A stretch of DNA of 6,369 nt from the NCBI GenBank assembly GCA_943323675.2, contig CALPIR020000136.1, positions 1 to 6,369 of the forward strand. Reading direction: 5' to 3'. This stretch comes from Chitinophaga pinensis. GTDB taxonomy: Bacteria > Bacteroidota > Bacteroidia > UKL13-3. A model generated the notes under the pieces. It did not search any database, was not told where the DNA came from, and saw only the letters and a list, made by a program, of their open reading frames with translations. Shown here piece by piece: positions 1 through 5,086 of the stretch (position 1 is its first letter; every line of letters begins with the position of its first letter). Both the position numbers and the translations under genes were made by a program.

Positions 1-87
1 AAATTAGTAGTTTTATTGTATCTGATGCCCAATTAACACCTCATTTAATTTTGCTGTAGCTAGCATTGAAAATGGTATTCGTTTATA

Positions 88-678
88 TTAATAAACTAGT
101 GGCCCAATACACATATACCATAGCATTGTCGATGCTGCGCTCACCATAACACCTAATGTAAATATAAGAAAACGAAAATGAGGATTCCAATAATAGCATA
201 TAACTTTATAGCATAAATATAGGGATACAATACTATATGTTAAGGCAAGAAAATTAAAAACAAGTTTATAATTATAGTATGTTTTAAATAGAATAATGGG
301 CACTTGTTTCCATTCTTCTTTTAATATCCAGCTGTTTATTGGGTTCATCTTAAACAAGAAAAAATAGGCTAAGTCCCTTGCATAACCAAAGGGAATGACA
401 AAAAACAACAATGCACCAATTAACTTGTAGTTTTCGTTTGGGTGCTTATTTAAATAGTAACCCACAATGAGCATGATTACTGATTTAGTTAGTGTTGCTG
501 AATTTATAACAAGATATTGCCAATTGTAGGTGTAACATCCAAGTACACCAAAATAGGTTACCTTATCGGGTTTAAAACCCATGGCTACATCAACACCATA
601 AATAAAAAGGTTACTAAAATTTATATGTATGATGGGTGCAAATAGGCAACAAAGGATTACTTTTTGGTAAAGTTTCAT
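88..678 (-). CDS. Small multi-pass integral membrane protein of unknown function
   Basis: I do not recognise the family. The 196-residue product is strongly hydrophobic, with about five likely membrane segments: residues 5-25, 56-76, 86-108, about 138-160 and 168-190. A short polar, Lys/Glu-containing loop (about 109-128) separates the third and fourth. Aromatic residues are abundant (FGYARDLAYFFLF at 97-109), and the protein ends in a hydrophobic helix closing with GPLVY. No catalytic motif, metal site or lipobox is visible. The ATG at 678-676 is the natural start, because residues 1-12 (MKLYQKVILCCL) give a charged start followed by a hydrophobic helix. It is transcribed away from the CHAT protease gene across a 292-base gap, so it could share regulation with that gene but is not in its operon. 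It is clearly coding in composition; the function is open. Confidence 0.75.
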   Translation of the reverse strand: MKLYQKVILCCLFAPIIHINFSNLFIYGVDVAMGFKPDKVTYFGVLGCYTYNWQYLVINSATLTKSVIMLIVGYYLNKHPNENYKLIGALLFFVIPFGYARDLAYFFLFKMNPINSWILKEEWKQVPIILFKTYYNYKLVFNFLALTYSIVSLYLCYKVICYYWNPHFRFLIFTLGVMVSAASTMLWYMCIGPLVY

Positions 679-933
679 TTATGTAAGTTCCTAATTAAGC
701 ATAAAAACTGTGTTTGTTTGCTGTTTAAATTATCTGTTTACTTATGTAGATACCAAATAGGTTGTAAACTTTGCTTTATCATTTATATTTAATTGGTAGA
801 ATATGACATGGTTTACTTCGGGTTTATTTGCATAATATTTTGATGTTGGCCTAGTTCTATCCATGATTGAATTAGATGCACTTTTATATGCTACAATTTA
901 CATTAGGTAACAATGTAAAAATAATACCATTAT

Positions 934-958
934 TACAGCTGTTATTTGCAGCGCTGTA
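934..958. promoter_or_regulatory. Inverted repeat just upstream of the CHAT gene, possible operator or leader hairpin
   Basis: TACAGC (934-939) is matched by its reverse complement GCTGTA (953-958) across 13 bases, ending 12 bases before the ATG at 971. Nested inside are two 8-base palindromes, ACAGCTGT (935-942) and CAGCGCTG (949-956), with centres 14 bases apart. This is the most GC-rich patch of an otherwise AT-rich 292-base gap. It could be a binding site for a dimeric regulator or an mRNA hairpin near the ribosome site. Arms this short also arise by chance. I found no convincing TTTG / TAnnTTTG promoter pair for this gene. Confidence 0.3.
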
Positions 959-970
959 TAATTATTTATT

Positions 971-3274
971 ATGTTTCGATTTAAGTTGCTTTTTTGGTTT
1001 GTTGTTTTGTGCTGCTTAAAAGTTAGTGCCAATACCTTAGACTCATGTAGATTGAATCTCTACCATGGTAATTTTACTTTGGCCAATCAATATTTAGTGG
1101 GCCTTAAATCAAATAATAACTCCTTTCTATCCTATCAAAAATACATGTTGTTTGCTGATTTTCATTACTTCACTCAGAACATAGAAAATTATAAATATTA
1201 TACAGACTCGGCTGCGTTGGTATTGAGTAAAAACAAAAATATTCCGCAAATTTATTTAGCTGAAATTTACCGGAACTACTCTAAATACCACCATTACCAT
1301 GCAATGCCATTATATAGCATACCTTATGCTGATTCTGCATTGGTTTTAATTAAAAAGCACCAACGTAGTTTAGGTTTAATTGATTTGCATACCATATATT
1401 TTGCAAAAGCTGCAGCAGAGCGTAATAATAGCAGATTGATTTCAAAAATTTATTTTGATAGTGCATTCAGTACATTTAATTCTATTCCATATAAAAAGGT
1501 TGAATTGTACAGAAGTTTTGGTAATTATTATATGGACTTATTAACGGGTACCAAATTAACCAAATCGCAGAGGTTATATTATTACCAACTCACAATAGCT
1601 GCTTTTGATAGCTCAGAGCGCATACTTAAAATGTATTACCCTAATAACAGAAGTCAATTGGGTAATATTTATGCTTTGAAAGGTTTGGCTACTTACCTTA
1701 GATCAAAAAATTCTCAATTGGCTGTTAATTATTTAAAATCAGCAATAGAATTTTATGAAACATCAAATGATATATCATATACTATCATAAATTATATAGC
1801 GGCTTTAACATGGCAAAGTATGGCCTCAACCAAATCTCTTTCTATTGAGGGATTAGAAGAAAAGATTACTATGTTGACGCGTATGATTCCACATTGGGAG
1901 TCTTGGGTTAATCGAAATATAAATTCAAGTACGTACACACTGAAGTATGTTTATAGTCATTCCCCTCTTAACTTAATTGCCTCAAATTATGCTAAATTAT
2001 TTAAGCATACACAAAATCCTAGATATGCAGATTCCTTTTTTTATTACACGGAAAAGATAAAGGGTTATTCTATAGTAGAAGGCATTTCTGATAAAGCTAA
2101 CTTTAATCTATTAAGTAGAATTAAAACATGTCAAGATAGGTTAAAACCCGATGAAGCATTTGTTTCATATTTCAGTGATTATGCCGATACGTATTTTGCT
2201 ATATTGATTCAAAACAACAATTACCATATCATATATTTAGATAGGCGTTTCACACAATTTATTTCCATGATGGAAAATTTTCATAACAATAGGTCTGATT
2301 TCAATACATTTAAAAGTTTTGCTCATCCACTTTATGTCTATTTATTTAAACCAATTCAGTTAAAATTGAATAACAATATTAACCATATTACCATTAGCCC
2401 ATCTATACATACTGGAAATGTAAATTTTGAATCTTTGATTGAAGACACCAATGCCACTGTATTTAAACAGCTCAATTATTTATTTAAGAAGTATACGTTT
2501 AACTACCAAGTCTCGCTCTCTTTATCTGACTATTTGGCGAAGCAACAGTCTAATAAAAATATGGCTTTGGCTTTTATGCCAAACTATAAGAATACAACTA
2601 AAAATGAGCTCCCATTTTTATTAAAACAGGCTGATAACTTACTTAATTACAACTATAAAATTTATAGGGGGGGACAATCTAGTACAACAATGTTTATGTT
2701 AGGCAGTAGCAATGCTAAATACATACATGTAGCGGGTCATAGTTCATTAATCAGGGATGATTACGGTTCTAAATATTCCATGTTGTTTAATAATAAACAT
2801 AAAGATTTGGTTAAGCTATCTGTAAGCGATATTATAAAAATAAAGTTAAATGCCGATTTGGTTGTTTTGGCTTTGTGTGAAACAGGTATTGGAAATGATT
2901 TATCTGGTGAAGCCAATTTAAATATGGCTTATTATTTTACACGTGCGGGAGCAAAATCTTGTGTATATGGCATTAATAAATTAGAGGATAAAAGCGCTGC
3001 GTTTATTTTAGATTGTTTTTACGACTACTTAAATCAAGGATTAGCCAAAGATGATGCGCTGCATCGTGCAAAATTAAAATACTTAGAAGTAGAACGTTTT
3101 GATGAAGAATACAGTCCAATATTTTGGTCTTCATTGGCTGTTCAAGGAAATATTAAACCCATTTATTTTGATGCTAAAAACAAGCCCAATGTATATTTAT
3201 TTCTAATAGCAGAATGTATATTTACTGGCTTGATCTGCTTGGGCTTATTTGGTAAAAAGTTCACTGTTAAGTAA
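971..3274 (+). CDS. Exported helical-repeat protein with CHAT caspase-like protease domain and C-terminal membrane anchor
   Basis: Predicted cysteine protease of the CHAT (caspase HetF-associated with TPRs) family, 767 residues. Residues 1-20 form a signal peptide (likely cut at VSA|NT; no lipobox). Residues 21-370 are helical and TPR-like, rich in Tyr and Ser. The CHAT region runs from about 380 to 735. The lead-in helix has the usual EKIKG (361-365), then a strand region (DEAFVSYFSDY at 394-404) and the P..I....V.FESL block (477-489). The catalytic His is H590 in YIHVAGH, and the catalytic Cys is C636 in VVLALCETGIG, followed by GEANL, RAGAKS and DALHRAK. Both dyad residues are present. Deviations are Ser after the His where Gly is usual, ALC in place of SAC, and no Trp in the usual SLW position (GIN). 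Residues 741-760 form a membrane helix followed by GKKFTVK, which suggests a periplasmic body with a cytoplasmic tip. The stop lies inside the 3' end of the opposite gene. Confidence 0.88.
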   Translation: MFRFKLLFWFVVLCCLKVSANTLDSCRLNLYHGNFTLANQYLVGLKSNNNSFLSYQKYMLFADFHYFTQNIENYKYYTDSAALVLSKNKNIPQIYLAEIYRNYSKYHHYHAMPLYSIPYADSALVLIKKHQRSLGLIDLHTIYFAKAAAERNNSRLISKIYFDSAFSTFNSIPYKKVELYRSFGNYYMDLLTGTKLTKSQRLYYYQLTIAAFDSSERILKMYYPNNRSQLGNIYALKGLATYLRSKNSQLAVNYLKSAIEFYETSNDISYTIINYIAALTWQSMASTKSLSIEGLEEKITMLTRMIPHWESWVNRNINSSTYTLKYVYSHSPLNLIASNYAKLFKHTQNPRYADSFFYYTEKIKGYSIVEGISDKANFNLLSRIKTCQDRLKPDEAFVSYFSDYADTYFAILIQNNNYHIIYLDRRFTQFISMMENFHNNRSDFNTFKSFAHPLYVYLFKPIQLKLNNNINHITISPSIHTGNVNFESLIEDTNATVFKQLNYLFKKYTFNYQVSLSLSDYLAKQQSNKNMALAFMPNYKNTTKNELPFLLKQADNLLNYNYKIYRGGQSSTTMFMLGSSNAKYIHVAGHSSLIRDDYGSKYSMLFNNKHKDLVKLSVSDIIKIKLNADLVVLALCETGIGNDLSGEANLNMAYYFTRAGAKSCVYGINKLEDKSAAFILDCFYDYLNQGLAKDDALHRAKLKYLEVERFDEEYSPIFWSSLAVQGNIKPIYFDAKNKPNVYLFLIAECIFTGLICLGLFGKKFTVK
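2667..2673 (+). repeat. G7 homopolymer inside the CHAT coding region
   Basis: Seven consecutive G bases encode part of Arg566-Gly567-Gly568 in a very AT-rich gene. Translating by eye, loss of one G gives a stop (TAG) within about a dozen codons, and gain of one G gives a stop within about six. Either change would remove H590, C636 and the membrane anchor. The tract is visible directly. A switching role is inference, because seven is at the short end for slippage tracts. Confidence 0.6.
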
Positions 3275-3988
3275 GGTCTTTACTTGCTTGTTTAAATAGT
3301 CGTCCTTTGTATTGGTTATCTTTTGTAAATGTAACTTTGCTTCTTGCTTTTTGCGCAAATGGAGCAAACCAATCGATTTAAAATAGGTGGCTTTTTCAGT
3401 TAAGATTCCATCATCCATTTTCTCAAATAAGTTGATGGAATTTTTAAAGTCCTCATTTTTTAAATATAAAAGGGCTGCAATATATAGCGTGGTATCATTA
3501 ATGGACTGATCAACTTTTTGGATTTGTTCAAAATGTTTTAGCCCTACTTTGGTATCTCCAGTTTTGTAAGCGTTAATTAGTTTATTTCTTTCTGTGTTCG
3601 ATTGCACTGATGAAGCAAACACGGGCAGGCTATTATCTATTAAAGTGTACCCTTTTATTTTATTATGATAATTTTGGTCTCTAATAAAATAAATACCAAA
3701 CACGGCTATTGCCAAAATTATTGCTGCTGCGTAATAGTAGTATGTTTTTTGTGCTTTGCCTTTACGCACCCTGAGAAGAGGTTGACGCTCTTTATTTAAA
3801 AAAGCAATGAGTGCAGGTATATTAAAATCATGATCCTGAAGAAATAACATGATGCCATCCAATGCATCACCTGTTAGCTCTTGTTTGGCTAGTAACTCTT
3901 TTAATACATCAACTTGGTCTTTCGGACAACGCGACTCAAGTGATGAAATCAGATTATTTAGTTTTGATATGTTGGTACTGCTTTTCAA
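3245..3988 (-). CDS. Single-pass membrane protein with TPR-like tail, candidate regulator (anti-sigma-like) of the adjacent sigma factor
   Basis: The 247-residue protein has three parts. Residues 1-80 are a soluble, probably cytoplasmic head ending in basic residues (RVRKGKAQK, 73-81). Residues about 83-102 are a membrane helix. Residues 103-247 are a helical tail with two or three TPR-like units (about 134-157, 165-192 and 198-225; for example LYLKNEDFKNSINLFEKM). Positive charge before the helix puts the tail in the periplasm. The head holds ELTGDALDGI (37-46), which resembles a DALEG-type motif I associate with Bacteroidota membrane proteins encoded beside ECF sigma factors; that link is from memory. 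The gene starts 25 bases after the sigma region-4 ORF, so they are probably one operon. The start is TTG at 3988, directly after an in-frame TAA. The next in-frame Met (47) would delete most of the head, so TTG is preferred. A sensor or anti-sigma role is inferred from architecture and context. Confidence 0.75.
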   Translation of the reverse strand: MKSSTNISKLNNLISSLESRCPKDQVDVLKELLAKQELTGDALDGIMLFLQDHDFNIPALIAFLNKERQPLLRVRKGKAQKTYYYYAAAIILAIAVFGIYFIRDQNYHNKIKGYTLIDNSLPVFASSVQSNTERNKLINAYKTGDTKVGLKHFEQIQKVDQSINDTTLYIAALLYLKNEDFKNSINLFEKMDDGILTEKATYFKSIGLLHLRKKQEAKLHLQKITNTKDDYLNKQVKTLLNSELFTK

Positions 3989-4013
3989 TTAATTATTTTC
4001 AAAATTACAACTA

Positions 4014-4196
4014 TTACATTGCACATTTCCAAATACACCTTAATTTTAATTTGGCTTCGTATATGTTATTTTTTACGGTATTGTATTTTAAGTTTAGTTT
4101 ATCTGAAATTTCATCATTGCTAAATCCATTTATGTGTAATTGAATAATTTCTTTTTCCCTAGGTTCTAATTTCGCTAACATCAGTTCATCCTTCAT
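4014..4196 (-). CDS. Sigma-70 region 4 (DNA-binding) half of a split ECF sigma factor
   Basis: This 60-residue ORF is almost entirely a helix-turn-helix of sigma-70 region 4 type. It has LAKLEPREKEIIQLHINGF (8-26), then SNDEISDKLNLKYNTVKNN (26-44) and the closing helix YEAKLKLR, matching the family pattern L..L...r..i..l...g.s..EI...L.....TVk..i..A...Lr. It would bind the -35-like element of target promoters. LuxR-type HTH is a similar alternative, but the position right after a region-2 ORF favours sigma. The ATG at 4196 lies inside the upstream ORF, giving an 11-base overlap (ATGAAGGATGA). A second in-frame ATG at 4181-4179 has AAGGA seven bases before it and may be the real restart, coupled to termination upstream. 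Alone, it lacks core-polymerase-binding region 2. Whether it is a separate subunit or the tail of a frameshifted gene is undecided. Confidence 0.75.
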   Translation of the reverse strand: MKDELMLAKLEPREKEIIQLHINGFSNDEISDKLNLKYNTVKNNIYEAKLKLRCIWKCAM

Positions 4197-4572
4197 CTAA
4201 AAATTTTACGTAAGCTTCATTGTCTACCTCAGTTGTAACCAATTGCTTTACACTGTCAAGAATTCTATACCTGTTTTTAGTTTTTCTTAAAGCATCCAAG
4301 CTTTTGTTTTTAACAATGATGCTTAGATAGGCTATTGGATTTATCTTAAGAGTTTCAATAAGTTGTTGCCTGTCTTTGGTGCTCATTACAATTAGTTTTT
4401 CAAAAGTATCTGCAACAATATCTTCACTAGATTTTTCGCACCGTAAATACTTATAAGCAACCATTAACAGTGGCAGTTTGTATTGGCTGTATAGCATAGT
4501 CATCAGGTCGTTTTTACCCAATACGTATTCAGTCCAGTATTGCTCCAGTGTTATGTTATCTGTTTTGCCCAA
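4186..4572 (-). CDS. Sigma-70 region 2 half of a split ECF-type sigma factor
   Basis: The 128-residue product matches ECF sigma region 2. NDLMTMLYSQY (21-31) begins region 2.1. SSEDIVADTFEKLI (48-61) fits the region 2.2 core-polymerase-binding helix. INPIAYLSIIVKNKSLDALRK (77-97), followed by TKNRYR, fits regions 2.3-2.4, which recognise and melt the -10 element. Residues 103-128 are linker, and the ORF stops at TGA (4188-4186), exactly where region 4 should follow. Region 4 is present immediately downstream in the +1 frame. Deleting one base in the short window 4196-4189 would join them into a protein of about 187 residues, a normal ECF length. The start is TTG at 4572; no ATG precedes it in the open frame, and the next Met (23) would cut into region 2.1. 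This is the first gene of an operon with the region-4 ORF and a membrane protein, and is divergent from a small HTH gene. Confidence 0.78.
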   Translation of the reverse strand: MGKTDNITLEQYWTEYVLGKNDLMTMLYSQYKLPLLMVAYKYLRCEKSSEDIVADTFEKLIVMSTKDRQQLIETLKINPIAYLSIIVKNKSLDALRKTKNRYRILDSVKQLVTTEVDNEAYVKFLDEG

Positions 4573-4582
4573 TATATTTAAA

Positions 4583-4617
4583 ACGTAAAAGTACGTATTA
4601 AAAATCTTCTAACGTAC
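4583..4617. promoter_or_regulatory. Cluster of three ACGTA motifs upstream of the split sigma operon
   Basis: ACGTA occurs at 4583-4587, 4593-4597 and 4612-4616, at spacings of 10 and 19 bases, close to one and two helical turns. GTACGT (4591-4596) and ACGTAC (4612-4617) also form an inverted repeat whose half-site centres are 21 bases apart. The cluster starts 11 bases upstream of the TTG start of the region-2 ORF. It could be an operator or part of an autoregulated sigma promoter. The motif is short and self-complementary in its core, so chance remains possible. Confidence 0.3.
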
Positions 4618-4653
4618 AGGAGAAAAAGTAAATCCTTGAGCGTTATCTAAATA

Positions 4654-4684
4654 ATTTCATTACTGAAATGTGATTTCAGTTTCA
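4654..4684. promoter_or_regulatory. Palindromic operator or leader hairpin upstream of the HTH gene
   Basis: A perfect 19-base hyphenated palindrome, ACTGAAAT-GTG-ATTTCAGT, spans 4662-4680 and ends 11 bases before the ATG at 4692. An overlapping second inverted repeat pairs ATTTCA (4654-4659) with TGAAAT (4664-4669), and another TTTCA follows at 4680-4684. The half-site thus appears four times in alternating or repeated orientation. As DNA this suits a dimeric HTH regulator, plausibly the adjacent HTH protein controlling itself and the divergent sigma operon. As RNA it gives two mutually exclusive hairpins sharing TGAAAT close to the start codon. Which reading is right cannot be told from sequence. 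Confidence 0.5.
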
Positions 4685-4691
4685 CGGTAAC

Positions 4692-4931
4692 ATGGACATT
4701 AAAAAAATCATCAAGATCAACGATTTAATCGCATCTGGACGTTCGGGTACGCCACGTAATATGGCCTTTCAGCTGGGTGTTTCGGAGCGTATGTTGTATC
4801 ACATCATCAAGTTTATGAAGGACGAATTGGATGCGCCCATTAAATACAACAGAAATAAGTTGCGCTATTATTATGATGGTAATGGTGTGTTGGTTGTTAA
4901 GTGGCAAAACGGAATTGATACCATGATGTAA
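4692..4931 (+). CDS. Small winged-HTH DNA-binding protein
   Basis: The 79-residue protein has a DeoR/WYL-N-terminus-like HTH and nothing else. A first helix (IIKINDLIASGRSGTPRN, 6-23) is followed by MAFQLGVSERMLYHIIKFMK (24-43), in which LGVSERMLYHII is the recognition helix. A wing-like segment APIKYNRNKLRYYYD (48-62) comes next. This layout (rtGTp..lA..L.vSer.ly..i..lk..l.aPI.y......Yyy) is familiar from small Bacteroidota regulators of unknown target. There is no ligand-binding or WYL domain. It starts at an ATG that follows the palindrome at 4662-4680 by 11 bases, which suggests autoregulation, and it is divergent from the split sigma operon across 119 bases. Hand-counted G+C is 94 of 240 bases (39%), above the neighbouring genes, so it may be more conserved or separately acquired. 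The DNA-binding call is firm; the targets are inferred. Confidence 0.82.
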   Translation: MDIKKIIKINDLIASGRSGTPRNMAFQLGVSERMLYHIIKFMKDELDAPIKYNRNKLRYYYDGNGVLVVKWQNGIDTMM

Positions 4932-4958
4932 AATACTTTAACCATTTGACATAACGCA

Positions 4959-4983
4959 CTAACTGAAGTATGGTTGCAGTTAG
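4959..4983 (+). terminator. Weak hairpin after the HTH gene, possible terminator
   Basis: CTAACTG (4959-4965) pairs perfectly with CAGTTAG (4977-4983) across an 11-base loop, 28 bases after the HTH stop codon. There is no T run directly after the stem; the nearest is TTTTT at 5003-5007. It is therefore a poor intrinsic terminator and could instead be a protein site. Confidence 0.2.
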
Positions 4984-5042
4984 GTAAGTTAGGTTTGAAC
5001 GTCTTTTTAATTAAGTATAGAAACTTTGAATTTATAGTTAGG
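4978..5042 (+). repeat. AGTTAGG direct repeats upstream of the T9SS cargo gene
   Basis: AGTTAGGT occurs exactly at 4978-4985 and again at 4987-4994, a 9-base period. A third AGTTAGG lies at 5036-5042. The first two sit just upstream of the promoter candidate at 5025-5054, and the third lies inside its spacer. They could be activator or repressor sites; the copies are short. Confidence 0.35.
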
Positions 5043-5054
5043 GATATAAATTTT
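5025..5054 (+). promoter_or_regulatory. Bacteroidota-type promoter candidate for the T9SS cargo gene
   Basis: TTTG at 5025-5028 is followed after 18 bases by TAAATTTT at 5047-5054. This matches the Bacteroidota -33 TTTG / -7 TAnnTTTG consensus with one mismatch (final T for G) and a spacer one base short of the usual range. Transcription would begin near 5060, leaving an A-rich leader of about 27 bases before the ATG at 5087. Such motifs occur by chance in AT-rich DNA. Confidence 0.4.
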
Positions 5055-5086
5055 TAATAAAAACAATACAAATACATTAAACAAAT

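Noticed and set aside
1..87. Possible 3' tail of a plus-strand gene entering from the left edge (open frames ending at 36 and 59)
   Set aside because: Only 11 to 18 codons are available and neither frame has a recognisable motif; two frames being open shows how weak this is.
863..910. 15-codon ORF in the gap before the CHAT gene
   Set aside because: Too short to judge, with no start signal or motif; the rest of 679-970 likewise shows no gene.
2439..2624. Plus-strand ORF of 61 residues
   Set aside because: It is an alternative frame wholly inside the CHAT gene with no domain pattern.
3862..4143. Plus-strand ORF of 93 residues, hydrophobic
   Set aside because: It lies antisense to the well-supported region-4 ORF and the head of the membrane protein; its hydrophobic look is what the complement of charged helices gives.
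4186..4220. Canonical -1 slippery heptamer at AAAATTTTTA before the sigma ORF overlap
   Set aside because: The run does not fit X XXY YYZ in the zero frame, and a shift there would hit the TAG at 4199-4197; any shift must be +1 and occur after that stop.
4725..4907. Minus-strand ORF of 60 residues
   Set aside because: It is antisense to the HTH gene, which has a clear family pattern.
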